Part shown: in pieces, positions 30,655 through 39,985 of the stretch
Layout: every line of letters starts with the position of its first letter
How positions within the stretch are numbered: the first letter of the stretch is position 1
NCBI RefSeq assembly: GCF_023100905.1
Contig: NZ_CP064686.1
Location: forward strand, 2,046,001-2,110,000
Source of the DNA: Bradyrhizobium sp. 4
Lineage (GTDB): Bacteria > Pseudomonadota > Alphaproteobacteria > Rhizobiales > Xanthobacteraceae
DNA: 64,000 nucleotides
Direction of reading: 5' to 3'
Made by a program: the position numbers and the translations under genes
Notes under the pieces: generated by a model
What the model was told of the DNA's origin: nothing
What the model saw: only the letters and a program-made list of their open reading frames with translations
Databases searched by the model: none

Positions 30655-32382
30655 ATGCACGAGCTCATTCGCGACATCACTCTCTGTATCCTGTTTGCCT
30701 GGATGCTGGGCTTGCTTGCCCACTTCTCCAGGCAACCGCTGATCCTGGCCTACCTTATCGCCGGCTTCTGCATTGGTCCATTTGGCGCCGGCTGGGTCAA
30801 GTCGCAGGAATCGATCAGCGTCATCTCCGAACTCGGCCTGATCTTCATGCTGTTCATGATCGGCCTGGAGATCGACCTGAAGAAGATCGTGCGGGCGGGA
30901 AAGGTCATCCTGTTCGCGGCGGGCGGCCAGCTTCTCGGCGGCTGCCTGCTCGGGGCGCTGTTCTTCGTCGGCATCGGCCTGTCGCTCGGTGGGGGCCAGT
31001 TCGACGCGGTTTATCTCTGCGTCGCCTGCGCGCTGTCGAGCACCGTCATCATCGTCAAGGTGCTCTACGAGAAGCGCGAGCTCGACACCCTGCCGGGCCG
31101 CATCACCCTCGGCGTGCTGGTGCTCCAGGACATCTTCGCGATCCTGTTCCTGGCGGTGCAGCCGAGCCTCGCCAATCTGGAAATCAGCGTCATCCTGCTC
31201 TCGATCGGCCGGGTCGCGGTGCTGGTCGCCGCGGCACTGCTGGTGAGCCGCTACGTGCTGCCGCGCCTGTTTCACCAGATCGCCCGCCGCCCCGAGCTGA
31301 TCCTGCTCGGCGCGCTCGCCTGGTGTTTCCTGGTCGCCGAGACCGCCGAGCGGCTGTCGCTGTCGCGCGAGATGGGCGCCCTGATCGCCGGCGTCTCGCT
31401 CTCGACCTTTCCCTACGCGCTCGACGTCACGGCCAAGGTCACCACGCTGCGCGATTTCTTCATCACGCTGTTCTTCGTCGCGCTCGGCATGACCATTCCC
31501 GTGCCCGGCCTCTCCGTGATCGGGCTTGCCCTGATGATCGCGGCGTTCACGGTGGTGAGCCGCCTCGTCACCACCTTCGCCCCGCTCTATCTGATGAAGC
31601 AGGGCCTGCGCGCCAGCCTGTTGCCGGCCCTGAATCTCGCGCAGATCTCCGAATTCTCGCTGGTGGTGATCCAGACCGGCGTCGCCGACCATCACATCGC
31701 GGCGGAGACTGCGAATGCGGCCTCCTTCGCCTTCGTGGTGCTGGCGGTGCTCTCGACCTTCGTGATGACCCGCAGCGACGAGATCACCCGCTGGGCGATC
31801 GGTCCCCTGAAGCGGATCGGCCTACGCGATCTCGACCACGGCAATGGCCAAGGCGAGGAAGGGCACGAAGGCCATGGCGAGGCGCGCCGCATCGTCATCC
31901 TCGGCTTTTTCCGTGCGGCGAGCGCGCTGCTGGCCGAGATCGAACGGCAGGCACCGGTGCTGCTCGAGCAGATCACCGTGATCGACTTCAACCCCAATGT
32001 GTACCAGACGCTGCTTTCGCGCGGCCTGCATGTGATCTATGGAGATATCAGCAGCGCCGACACGCTGCTCCATGCCGGCGTCGGCAAGTCCGAGATGATC
32101 ATCCTCAGCGTACCGGATGCGCTTCTGAAGGGGGCCAGCAACGAGAAGCTGGTCCGCCACGTCCGCACCCTCAACCCGACCGCCATGATCATTGCCACGG
32201 CCGATCTGTTGTCGGATGTGGACGAACTCTACGCGGCTGGCGCCAGCTATGTCACCGTGACCCGGCTCAGCGACGCCCACGAGTTGTTCACGGTGATCGA
32301 GGCCGCCCAAGCCGGCCTGTTGGCCGACAAGCGTGCCGAACTCGATCAGCGGCTTGGCGAGCGGCGCGAGGTGCTGCCCTGA
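30655..32382 (+). CDS. CPA2-family cation:proton antiporter with RCK-like domain
   Basis: A 575-residue protein starting MHELIRDITLCILFAWMLGL. About 12 membrane helices fill residues 1-395, with the CPA2 core (LIAGFCIGPFGAGW, FMIGLEIDLKKI, LSSTVIIVKVLYEK, LQISEFSLVV-like AQISEFSLVVIQTG). A soluble TrkA-N/RCK-like domain follows (about 415-530). This is the architecture of KefB/YbaL potassium efflux proteins. The RCK nucleotide motif is VILGFFRAAS instead of GxGxxG, so nucleotide control may be lost. An anionic His/Glu/Gly linker (GNGQGEEGHEGHGE) joins the parts. Confidence 0.9.
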   Translation: MHELIRDITLCILFAWMLGLLAHFSRQPLILAYLIAGFCIGPFGAGWVKSQESISVISELGLIFMLFMIGLEIDLKKIVRAGKVILFAAGGQLLGGCLLGALFFVGIGLSLGGGQFDAVYLCVACALSSTVIIVKVLYEKRELDTLPGRITLGVLVLQDIFAILFLAVQPSLANLEISVILLSIGRVAVLVAAALLVSRYVLPRLFHQIARRPELILLGALAWCFLVAETAERLSLSREMGALIAGVSLSTFPYALDVTAKVTTLRDFFITLFFVALGMTIPVPGLSVIGLALMIAAFTVVSRLVTTFAPLYLMKQGLRASLLPALNLAQISEFSLVVIQTGVADHHIAAETANAASFAFVVLAVLSTFVMTRSDEITRWAIGPLKRIGLRDLDHGNGQGEEGHEGHGEARRIVILGFFRAASALLAEIERQAPVLLEQITVIDFNPNVYQTLLSRGLHVIYGDISSADTLLHAGVGKSEMIILSVPDALLKGASNEKLVRHVRTLNPTAMIIATADLLSDVDELYAAGASYVTVTRLSDAHELFTVIEAAQAGLLADKRAELDQRLGERREVLP

Positions 32383-32557
32383 CCGCGCCAGGCCCGCTTC
32401 TCACCGGGGCTTTTCCTCGCCCATATCCCTGATCTGCCCGGTGCAAGCCGCCCGTCGGGCAGGGCTGCGGTCCGGCATATGTGGTTGCGCCGGGGACACT
32501 AGCGCCCCGGCCCAAGTCCGGCTAAGCCTCCGGGCCATAACCGATAGAGATTGGGAA

Positions 32558-33634
32558 ATGCCGGATAACGTCCAGGAAGTCTTGCAGGCCTTTGCCCGGG
32601 GTGAGCTCGTGGTCGTCACCGACGACGATGACCGCGAGGGCGAGGGCGATCTGATCGTCGCCGCCTCGTTCTGCACCGCGGAGAAGATGGCATTCATCAT
32701 CCGCCACACCTCCGGCATCGTTTGCGCGCCGATCACCACCGAAGATGCGCGCCGCCTGCGGCTCGATCCGATGGTGGCCCACAACGATTCCGCGCACACC
32801 ACCGCATTCACGGTCTCGATCGACTACAAGCCCGACGGCGGCACCGGCATCTCGGCCGAGGAGCGCGCCTCGTGCTGCCGCGCGCTGTCCAATCCCAACG
32901 CTGGTGCCAACGATTTCGCCCGTCCCGGCCACATCTTCCCGCTGATCGCCAAGGACGGCGGCGTGCTGCTGCGCTCCGGTCATACCGAGGCCGCGGTCGA
33001 TCTGTGCAAGCTCTCCGGCCTGCCGCCGGTCGGCGTCATCAGCGAGTTGATGAATGACGACGGCAGCGTAATGAAGGGCGAGCAGGTCGCCCGCTTCGCC
33101 GCCCAGCACAAGCTCAAGCACGTCACCATCGCCGACATGATCGCCTACCGCCAGGTGCGCGAGAAGCTGATCGAGCGGGTCTCGACCTTCGTCACCGAAA
33201 GCCCGATCGGGCCGCTTCAGGGCTATGCCTACCGCTCGCCGTTCGATTCCATCGCCCACGTCGCCTTCGTCTATAACGGCGTCGGCGACGGCAAGAACGT
33301 CCTGACACGCTTCCACAAGCCGAACATCGTCAAGGACATCTTCACCGGCCACAAGCGCATGGCGGCGGTGCTCGAGCACTTCAAGAAATCGGGCCGTGGC
33401 GTTCTGGTCTATCTGCGCGACGGTGCTGCCGGTGTCCCCGTGGCGCCGCTGCCCGATGAGAGCTCGACCGAGGCTGACCGCAACCGCCAGTGGCGCGAAG
33501 TCGGCGTCGGTGCACAGATCCTGCGCGATCTCGGCGTCACCTCGATCCGGCATCTCACCTCCTCCGTGCACGACTACAAGGGCCTTTCGGGCTTCGGCAT
33601 CGAGATCGTCGCCAACGAGCTGCTCGAAAGCTAG
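32558..33634 (+). CDS. ribB: 3,4-dihydroxy-2-butanone 4-phosphate synthase with degenerate GCHII domain
   Basis: A 358-residue enzyme of riboflavin synthesis (ribulose 5-phosphate to the four-carbon unit). Residues 1-205 carry the complete RibB signature: VTDDDDREGEGDLIVAA, HTSGIVCAP, ARPGHIFPLIAKDGGVLLR and SGHTEAAVDLCKLSGL. Residues about 206-358 align in outline with GTP cyclohydrolase II (SPIGPLQGYAYRSPFDSIAH) but lack the Zn-binding cysteines and the DVRDYGIG-like catalytic part, so only RibB activity is expected. I looked for an FMN riboswitch in the 175 bp upstream and saw none. Confidence 0.92.
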   Translation: MPDNVQEVLQAFARGELVVVTDDDDREGEGDLIVAASFCTAEKMAFIIRHTSGIVCAPITTEDARRLRLDPMVAHNDSAHTTAFTVSIDYKPDGGTGISAEERASCCRALSNPNAGANDFARPGHIFPLIAKDGGVLLRSGHTEAAVDLCKLSGLPPVGVISELMNDDGSVMKGEQVARFAAQHKLKHVTIADMIAYRQVREKLIERVSTFVTESPIGPLQGYAYRSPFDSIAHVAFVYNGVGDGKNVLTRFHKPNIVKDIFTGHKRMAAVLEHFKKSGRGVLVYLRDGAAGVPVAPLPDESSTEADRNRQWREVGVGAQILRDLGVTSIRHLTSSVHDYKGLSGFGIEIVANELLES

Positions 33635-33640
33635 CGCTGT

Positions 33641-33697
33641 CATCCCGGGGTGCGCGAAGCGCATCCCCCGAGGCGCGCCTCGCAGGTCCCCGGGATT
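33641..33697. repeat. Palindromic intergenic repeat (CATCCCGGGG type)
   Basis: Arms ATCCCGGGG (33642-33650) and CCCCGGGAT (33688-33696) enclose two smaller hairpins. It belongs with the related element at 37076-37116. Confidence 0.6.
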
Positions 33698-33794
33698 CAC
33701 GCAGACCCGATCATCTGCAACGCAATTGCACTTGTTGCCGCGGCGCTTTACGTTGTCGGGCAAATTTTGACGGAACCAGACGAAAGGACGTTTC

Positions 33795-35009
33795 ATGACC
33801 GCGCGCCCTCAGGCCAAGGACAAGCCGGCTTCGGCTTCTTTCCAGTGGGACGATCCGTTCCTGCTCGACGAGCAGCTCACCGAAGACGAGCGCATGGTGC
33901 GCGACACCGCGCGCGCCTACGCCCAGGACAAGCTGCTGCCGCGCGTCGCCAAGGCCTATCTCGAAGAGAAGACGGATCGCGAGATCTTCAACGAGATGGG
34001 CGAACTCGGCCTGATCGGCATCACGTTGCCGGAGGAATATGGCTGCGCCAATGCAGGCTATGTCGCCTATGGTCTGGTCGCACGCGAGATCGAACGGGTC
34101 GATTCCGGCTACCGCTCGATGAACTCGGTACAGTCGTCGCTGGTGATGTATCCGATCTACGCCTATGGCGACGAGAACCAGCGCAAGAAGTACCTGCCGA
34201 AGCTCGCCAGCGGCGAGTGGGTCGGCTGCTTCGGGCTGACCGAGCCTGACGCCGGCTCCGATCCAGCCGGCATGAAAACCCGCGCCGAGAAGGTCTCGGA
34301 CGGCTATCGCCTGACCGGCAGCAAGATGTGGATCTCGAACGCGCCGATCGCCGACGTGTTCGTGGTCTGGGCCAAGTCGGCCGCGCACGACAACCAGATC
34401 CGCGGCTTCGTGCTGGAGAAGGGCATGAAGGGCCTGTCGGCACCGAAGATCGGCGGCAAGCTGTCGCTTCGCGCCTCCATCACCGGCGAGGTCGTGATGG
34501 ACGGCGTCGTGGTTCCGGAAGACGCGCTGCTGCCCAACGTCTCCGGCCTGAAGGGCCCGTTCGGCTGCCTCAACCGCGCCCGCTACGGCATCTCCTGGGG
34601 CGTGCTCGGCGCGGCCGAGGACTGCATGCACCGCGCCCGCCAGTACACGCTCGACCGCAAGCAGTTCGGCAAGCCGCTCGCTGCGACCCAGCTCGTGCAG
34701 AAGAAGCTCGCGGACATGCAGACCGAGATCGCGCTGGGCCTTCAGGGCTCGCTCCGCGTCGGCCGCCTGATGGACGAGGGCAAGTTCGCGCCCGAGATGA
34801 TCTCGATCATGAAGCGCAACAATTGCGGCAAGGCGCTCGACATCGCCCGCGTCGCGCGCGACATGCACGGCGGCAACGGCATCTCGATCGAGTATCACGT
34901 GATGCGCCACGTCCATAACCTCGAGACCGTCAACACATACGAGGGCACCCACGACGTCCACGCCCTGATCCTGGGCCGCGCGATCACGGGCATTCAGGCG
35001 TTTTTCTAG
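33795..35009 (+). CDS. gcdH: Glutaryl-CoA dehydrogenase
   Basis: A 404-residue acyl-CoA dehydrogenase. Features specific to the glutaryl-CoA group are RSMNSVQSSLVMYPIYAYG, GCFGLTEPDAGSDPAGM, the FAD/substrate segment RARYGISWGVLGAAEDC and the catalytic Glu in NTYEGTHDVHALILGRAITG. It would convert glutaryl-CoA to crotonyl-CoA plus CO2 in lysine, tryptophan and aromatic breakdown, passing electrons to ETF. GAAAGGACG precedes the ATG. It is a single gene between two palindromic intergenic repeats. Confidence 0.93.
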   Translation: MTARPQAKDKPASASFQWDDPFLLDEQLTEDERMVRDTARAYAQDKLLPRVAKAYLEEKTDREIFNEMGELGLIGITLPEEYGCANAGYVAYGLVAREIERVDSGYRSMNSVQSSLVMYPIYAYGDENQRKKYLPKLASGEWVGCFGLTEPDAGSDPAGMKTRAEKVSDGYRLTGSKMWISNAPIADVFVVWAKSAAHDNQIRGFVLEKGMKGLSAPKIGGKLSLRASITGEVVMDGVVVPEDALLPNVSGLKGPFGCLNRARYGISWGVLGAAEDCMHRARQYTLDRKQFGKPLAATQLVQKKLADMQTEIALGLQGSLRVGRLMDEGKFAPEMISIMKRNNCGKALDIARVARDMHGGNGISIEYHVMRHVHNLETVNTYEGTHDVHALILGRAITGIQAFF

Positions 35010-35041
35010 GCACGTATTCCGTGGCCGTCGTTTTGCTCAGC

Positions 35042-35144
35042 TGTCATCGTCCGCGAAAGCGGACGATCCAGTATCCCAGAGACCTCGCCTTCGCCACCGG
35101 CGCCACGGCGTACTGGATACCCCGCCTTCGCGGGGTATGACGGC
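35042..35144. repeat. Palindromic intergenic repeat (REP-like)
   Basis: Two hairpins, CGTCCGC-GAAA-GCGGACG (35048-35065) and ATACCCCGC-CTTC-GCGGGGTAT (35117-35138), flanked by inverted ATCCAGTA / TACTGGAT words. This GTCAT...ATGAC element type is common between genes in Bradyrhizobium-like genomes (recalled, not searched). Confidence 0.65.
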
Positions 35145-35176
35145 GAGGGTTGGGGCTGCAGTGCACAGGAAGTCCC

Positions 35177-36100
35177 ATGTCCGACAACGACGACGTCCCG
35201 TTCAACCGCGACTTTCCGCTGAAGCCCGGCATCGTCGAGGAGGTCCGCCCCGGTGTGCGGCGCGTGCTCTGTAACAATCCGAGCCCGTTCACTTTCACCG
35301 GCACGGTCAGCTACATCGTGGGCCGAGGCAATGTCGCGATCATCGATCCCGGTCCGGATGACGAGGCGCATGCGGCGGCGCTGCTCGATGCTGTCAGCGG
35401 CGAGACGGTGAGCCATATCTTCGTCACCCACACCCACCGCGACCATTCGCCGAACACCGCGCGGATCAAGCGGGCGACCGGCGCGGCTGTTTACGCCGAA
35501 GGCCCGCACCGCGCCTCGCGCCCGCGTTTCGAGAGCGAGAAGCACAACCCGGAATCCGGCGCCGATCGCGACTTCGCGCCCGATATCAGGATCGCCCATG
35601 GCGACGTGGTCGAAGGCGACGGCTGGCGGCTCGAGGCCGTGGCGACACCTGGCCATACCGCCAATCACCTTGCGTTTGCCTGGCCCGAGCGGAAATTCAA
35701 CTTCGTCGGCGATCACGTGATGGGGTGGTCGACCTCAATCGTGGCGCCGCCCGACGGCTCGATGATCGATTACATGGAATCGCTGGATCGTCTCGCCGCG
35801 CGCGAGGAGGATGTGTATTTCTCCGGCCACGGCCCCGAAATTCCGGACGGTCCGCGCTTCGTGCGCTTCCTGATCCGTCACCGCAAGGCGCGCGAGGCCT
35901 CCATCCTGCACCGCCTTGCCAAGGGCGAGACCGATATCCCGACCATGGTCCGGGCGATCTATATCGGCATCGATCCAAGGCTCACCACCGCGGCGGGCTA
36001 CTCCGTGCTGGCGCATCTGGAGGACCTGGTCGCCCGCGGCGTGGTGGCGACGGATGGCGATCCCGTGATCGGCGGGACCTATCGGATGGCGAACGCCTAG
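35177..36100 (+). CDS. MBL-fold metallo-hydrolase, LACTB2-like
   Basis: Encodes 307 residues from ATG 35177 (MSDNDDVPFNRDFPLKPGIV). The metallo-beta-lactamase core has FVTHTHRDHSPNTARIK (HxHxDH), VATPGHTANH and FVGDHVMGWSTS, plus the last-His region YFSGHGPEI. The C-terminal 90 residues are a winged-helix-like module (HRKAREASILHRLAKGETDI, AHLEDLVARGVV) as in human LACTB2. Those relatives are hydrolases or ribonucleases; the substrate here is unknown. Preceded by a REP-like element and followed by a convergent gene. Confidence 0.85.
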   Translation: MSDNDDVPFNRDFPLKPGIVEEVRPGVRRVLCNNPSPFTFTGTVSYIVGRGNVAIIDPGPDDEAHAAALLDAVSGETVSHIFVTHTHRDHSPNTARIKRATGAAVYAEGPHRASRPRFESEKHNPESGADRDFAPDIRIAHGDVVEGDGWRLEAVATPGHTANHLAFAWPERKFNFVGDHVMGWSTSIVAPPDGSMIDYMESLDRLAAREEDVYFSGHGPEIPDGPRFVRFLIRHRKAREASILHRLAKGETDIPTMVRAIYIGIDPRLTTAAGYSVLAHLEDLVARGVVATDGDPVIGGTYRMANA

Positions 36101-36107
36101 CGTTCCG

Positions 36108-36962
36108 TCACTTCTTCACAGTTTTCGCCGGCGCCTTCGGCGGCGCCACCGGCGTCTTCTTCACCGGCTTGAGTGCGTCGGCATCGGCGGCGGTGTTGAG
36201 ATCGTCGATGAATTTCTTCACCCGCGCGGCGTTGCTGCCGAGGTCGCTCTCGAAATAGCGCGAGGCGGAGCGGATATCGACGCGGGAATCCTCGCCGTCG
36301 GGCACGACGCGGATCGCGATGTCCTCGCGGAACCCCATGATCGGCGAGCGCGCCACCGCCTCGATGCGGCCGATGCGGCGCGGCGGCTGCGGCGCGCGCT
36401 CGTCGATGACAAGCCATTTGCGCTTGTTGACCAGCTGAAGCGCGATCGCATAGGCGCGGTCGACTGAAATCTCGAGCTCGATCGGCTCGATATCAGGATA
36501 GAACTGACGCTGCTGCTCGGCCGAATAGAGGCCGGCATACACAGCGGTATTGGCACCATCGCCGGTGCGCAGGCGGGCCAGCGCGTCGAAGCGCGGCGGG
36601 TCGATCGGGTCGGTGGTGATGTCGTGGATCGCCGGCAGCTTGCGGTATTGCAGGCCGAGATAGGCGGGATAGGCGAGGATCGCGCCGTCGATCAGGAAGG
36701 CAAGCAGGATGCGCGCCATGCCGCGCGAGCCGTTCTGCCAGATCGCGGCAAAGCCGGCGAGCCCGAACAGGATCGAGAGCGCCGCAATCCCGAGCCCGCC
36801 GAAGAAGGTCGCGAGTGCCGGCTTCATCTCCAGGAAGCCGAACCGGACGATGATGATCGAGACCACCACCGCCACCACCGCGAACACGGCCAGATTGCGC
36901 GCCCAGCTCGCGAGACTGGACACGGGCTCCGACTGATAGGGAGCGGAAAACCTGCGGGCCAT
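36108..36962 (-). CDS. DUF1499 membrane protein
   Basis: Encodes 284 residues from ATG 36962 (MARRFSAPYQSEP). Three N-terminal membrane segments lie at about 22-43, 51-72 and 80-105. The C-terminal half is the DUF1499 domain: ITTDPIDPPRFDAL, the IELEISVDRAYAIALQLVNKR segment, RIEAVARSPIMGFREDIAIR and VDIRSASRYFESDLGSNAAR. It ends in a Lys/Pro/Ala-rich tail. DUF1499 proteins are conserved in alphaproteobacteria, plant plastids and cyanobacteria with unknown biochemistry. Convergent with the MBL gene (7 bp between stops). Confidence 0.85.
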   Translation of the reverse strand: MARRFSAPYQSEPVSSLASWARNLAVFAVVAVVVSIIIVRFGFLEMKPALATFFGGLGIAALSILFGLAGFAAIWQNGSRGMARILLAFLIDGAILAYPAYLGLQYRKLPAIHDITTDPIDPPRFDALARLRTGDGANTAVYAGLYSAEQQRQFYPDIEPIELEISVDRAYAIALQLVNKRKWLVIDERAPQPPRRIGRIEAVARSPIMGFREDIAIRVVPDGEDSRVDIRSASRYFESDLGSNAARVKKFIDDLNTAADADALKPVKKTPVAPPKAPAKTVKK

Positions 36963-37075
36963 CGGGTGAGCTCTGCCGGGGTCTTGAGGGCGATGCCGGC
37001 CGATCGGGCACGACGATGGGCCGTTGAGACCACGGCCCCGAGGCAAATTCAAGGGTTCCCGGGATGTTACGGCCT

Positions 37076-37116
37076 GTCATTCCGGGGTCGATGACGTTGG
37101 CATCGCCCGGAATGAC
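37076..37116. repeat. Palindromic intergenic repeat (GTCATTCCGGG type)
   Basis: Inverted arms GTCATTCCGGG (37076-37086) and CCCGGAATGAC (37106-37116). It sits just beyond the 3' end of the acyl-CoA ligase gene. Confidence 0.65.
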
Positions 37117-37132
37117 GGTTTGGTTTGGCCGC

Positions 37133-38761
37133 CTACGCCGCTGCGTTCGGGAAGCGGTATTCTTTGAACTGGTCGCGCAGCGCGGTCTTCAGGATCTTGC
37201 CCGTCGCCGTGTGGGGGATGCCTTCGACGAAGGCAACGTCGTCGGGCATCCACCATTTGGCGATCTTGCCGTCCATGAACTTCAGGATGTCCTCGCGGCT
37301 GGCCTGCTGGCCCTGCTTGAGCTGCACGATCAGCAGCGGACGCTCGTCCCATTTGGGATGGAACACGCCGATCACGGCGGCTTCCGCCACGGCGGGATGG
37401 CCGACGGCGAGGTTTTCCAGCTCGATCGAGGAGATCCACTCGCCGCCGGATTTGATCACGTCCTTGGAGCGGTCGGTGATCCGCATGTAGCCGGCTTCGT
37501 CGATGGTCGCGACGTCTCCGGTGTCGAAGAAGCCGTCCTCGTCGAGAATATCAGTGTCGACCCGGTAATAAGCCTTGGCGACGGCCGGGCCGGCGACCTT
37601 GAGGCGGCCGAAGGTCGTGCCGTCCCACGGCAATTCCTTGCCGGCATCGTCGGTGATCTTCATCTCGACGGCGAACGGCGCGTAGCCCTGCATCTGGAGC
37701 ACGTCGAGCCTGGCCTCGCCGGTCGCGTTCTGGAACGGCGGCTTCAGCGCCGCGACGCTGCCGATCGGGCTCATCTCGGTCATGCCCCAGGCGTGGCGGA
37801 CGTTCGAGCCCATGTCGAGGAAGGCCTTGATCATCGAGCGCGGCATCGCCGAGCCGCCGCAGATCACCATCTTCAGGTCCGGCAGCTTGAGATTGTTGGC
37901 GGTCATGTGCTGGAGCAGCATCAGCCACACCGTGGGCACGCCGGCGGTATGCGTCACCCTCTCGGTCGAGAGCAGCTCATAGACCGAGGCGCCGTCGAGC
38001 TTGGCGCCGGGCATCACGAGTTTGGTGCCCTGCGAGGGCGCGGAGAAGGCGATGCCCCAGCTGTTGGCGTGGAAGAGCGGCACCACGGGAAGCATGGTCT
38101 CGGAGGCGCTGGTACCGAGCGCGTCGACATTGTTGGCCATCAGCGCGTGCAGCACGTTGGAACGATGCGAATACAGCACGCCCTTGGGGTCGCCGGTGGT
38201 GCCCGATGTGTAGCACATCGCGGCCGCCGTGTTCTCGTCAAAGTCCTTCCATTTAAACTTGCCGTCGGCCTCCGCAATCCAGTCCTCGTAGGCGACCACG
38301 TTCTTCAGCGCCGTCTGCGGCATGTGCGCCTTGTCGGTGAGCACGACGTAGCGTTCCACGCTTGTCAGCTTGTCGGCGATCTTCTCCAGGACCGGAATGA
38401 ACGTGATGTCGGTCATCACGATGCGGTCCTGCGCATGGTTGATGATCCAGGCAATCTGCTCGGGGAAAAGGCGGGGATTGACGGTATGGCAGATGGCGCC
38501 GATCCCCATGATGCCGTACCAGACCTCGAGATGGCGCCAGGTGTTCCAGGCGATCGTTGCGACACGGTCGCCGAGCTTGATGCCGTCGCGCTCCAGCATC
38601 TGCGAGACCTTGAGCGCCCGCTTGTGGATATCGGCATAGGTGGTGCGATGGATCGGTCCCTCGACCGATCGCGTCACGACCTCCTGCTTGCCATGAATCT
38701 TGGCGGCGTGTTCGATGATCCGGTGGCAGAGCAGGGGCCAGTCTTGCATCAAACCAAGCAT
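37133..38761 (-). CDS. Fatty-acyl-CoA ligase (AMP-binding)
   Basis: A 542-residue adenylate-forming enzyme. The P-loop-like A3 motif YTSGTTGDPKGVLYSHRS is at about 184-201, followed by PLFHANSWGIAFSAP, the adenine-binding AWGMTEMSPIG (A5), FDTGDVATIDEAGYMRITDR (A7/A8) and the catalytic lysine region HTATGKILKTALR (A10). The PHRSN-type HANSWG motif fits medium/long-chain acyl-CoA ligases. It activates a carboxylic acid as the AMP ester and forms the CoA thioester. It is divergent from the extensin-like gene across 65 bp. Confidence 0.92.
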   Translation of the reverse strand: MLGLMQDWPLLCHRIIEHAAKIHGKQEVVTRSVEGPIHRTTYADIHKRALKVSQMLERDGIKLGDRVATIAWNTWRHLEVWYGIMGIGAICHTVNPRLFPEQIAWIINHAQDRIVMTDITFIPVLEKIADKLTSVERYVVLTDKAHMPQTALKNVVAYEDWIAEADGKFKWKDFDENTAAAMCYTSGTTGDPKGVLYSHRSNVLHALMANNVDALGTSASETMLPVVPLFHANSWGIAFSAPSQGTKLVMPGAKLDGASVYELLSTERVTHTAGVPTVWLMLLQHMTANNLKLPDLKMVICGGSAMPRSMIKAFLDMGSNVRHAWGMTEMSPIGSVAALKPPFQNATGEARLDVLQMQGYAPFAVEMKITDDAGKELPWDGTTFGRLKVAGPAVAKAYYRVDTDILDEDGFFDTGDVATIDEAGYMRITDRSKDVIKSGGEWISSIELENLAVGHPAVAEAAVIGVFHPKWDERPLLIVQLKQGQQASREDILKFMDGKIAKWWMPDDVAFVEGIPHTATGKILKTALRDQFKEYRFPNAAA

Positions 38762-38826
38762 TCCGTCGTTCCTCCGAGAAGCCGCTGGGCGGATTGTCGC
38801 TCTCAGCGTTGGGCCAAAGAATTGTC

Positions 38827-39948
38827 ATGAGTCTTAGCCTGCCCGCCTTTCGCCGCAAATGGTCTTGTCGCGGCTATATGTCCGTCGGCGCGGCAATGGT
38901 TACCGTCGTGCTCGGGTTCGCGGATGGGGCGGAGGCGCGCAAATATGGGTCCCCGCTGGACATCTTTGGTATTGCTGCACCACGGCCCCGCGCGACGGTT
39001 CATTCCGCCAATGTCTCTGGCAAGATTCCGCTCCCGAGGCCTCGCCCCGAGGAGGCCCCCAAGGCATCGGCCAAGGCATCGGACGAGGCTCCTTCGGAGA
39101 CCGACGACAAGCCTTCCGCGGACAAACCTGGCGCCCCGAAGCCCGCCGAGGCGGCGCCGCCGCCCGAGAAGCAGGCCTCGGCGTGCCGCCTCGCGCTGAC
39201 CGAGGAGATCGCGATCGCGCCCTCGATTCCGGATATCCGCGGGCCGGGCGCCTGCGGCGGTGAGGATCTGGTGCGGCTCGAAGCCATCGTGCTGCCGGAC
39301 AAGCGCAAGGTGGCGGTCAAGCCGGCGGCGATCCTCCGCTGCACCATGGCGTCCGCAATCGCCGATTGGGTGCGCAAGGACGTGGTGCCGCTGGCCGCGA
39401 GCCTCGGCTCGACCATCAGCGATCTCGACAATTTCGACAGCTTCGAGTGCCGCGGCCGCAACCGCGTTGTCGGCGCCATGCTGTCCGAGCACGGCAAGGC
39501 CAACGCGATCGACGTGCGCGCCATCAAGCTCGCCAACGGGCAGTCGATCGGCCTGACCGACCGCACCATGCCGCGCGAGGTGCGCGAGCGCGTGCTGCAT
39601 TCGGTCTGCTCGCGCTTTTCGACCGTGCTCGGCCCCGGCTCGGATTGGTACCACGAGGACCATATCCATCTCGACCTCGCGCAGCGGCGCAACGACTATC
39701 GGATATGTCAGTGGAACGTCTGGGATCCCCTGCCGCAGGTTGCCCCGCTCCTGCCGGCGGAACGGCCCGAGGAGGCGCCGCCGCGTGAGGTCGCGGCCAA
39801 ACCCGAAGCGAAGCCCGAGGCCAAACCCGAAGCCAAGCAGGGAGTTAATGACGAGGCGGCGGAGAAATCTCCAGCGCCCGCGGACAAGCCTGCGGCCGAT
39901 GGCAATAAAACCCAGCCGCACAAGCCGGCAACAAAAAAGCGCCGGTGA
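38827..39948 (+). CDS. Extensin-like protein
   Basis: A 373-residue exported protein. A cleavable or anchoring hydrophobic segment (about residues 20-36) is followed by a Pro/Ala/Lys-rich linker and the extensin-like C-terminal domain (about 115-310): ACRLALTEEIAIAPSIPDIR, CGGEDLVRLEAI, LRCTMASAIADWVRK, and the D-A-I/HxH-type motif EHGKANAIDVRAIKLANG ... YHEDHIHLDLA. The His and Asp residues look like a D-Ala-D-Ala/VanY-type metallopeptidase site. A long Lys/Glu/Pro tail ends inside the terminator hairpin. Cell-wall modification is inferred. Confidence 0.87.
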   Translation: MSLSLPAFRRKWSCRGYMSVGAAMVTVVLGFADGAEARKYGSPLDIFGIAAPRPRATVHSANVSGKIPLPRPRPEEAPKASAKASDEAPSETDDKPSADKPGAPKPAEAAPPPEKQASACRLALTEEIAIAPSIPDIRGPGACGGEDLVRLEAIVLPDKRKVAVKPAAILRCTMASAIADWVRKDVVPLAASLGSTISDLDNFDSFECRGRNRVVGAMLSEHGKANAIDVRAIKLANGQSIGLTDRTMPREVRERVLHSVCSRFSTVLGPGSDWYHEDHIHLDLAQRRNDYRICQWNVWDPLPQVAPLLPAERPEEAPPREVAAKPEAKPEAKPEAKQGVNDEAAEKSPAPADKPAADGNKTQPHKPATKKRR

Positions 39949-39961
39949 AACCGGCGCTTTT
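39935..39961. terminator. Bidirectional terminator overlapping a stop codon
   Basis: 11-bp stem AAAAGCGCCGG / CCGGCGCTTTT; the stop codon of the extensin-like gene (39946-39948) lies in the loop. T-runs on both strands serve the two convergent cell-wall genes. Confidence 0.82.
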
Positions 39962-39985
39962 GAATGTCTGAGATCAGGAACCTGA

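Noticed and set aside
32383..32557. FMN riboswitch upstream of ribB
   Set aside because: Looked for because ribB leaders often carry one. The conserved AGGGG...GGTGAAA...CCGGCGGT elements are not there; only a simple GCCGGGG/CCCCGGC hairpin is visible.
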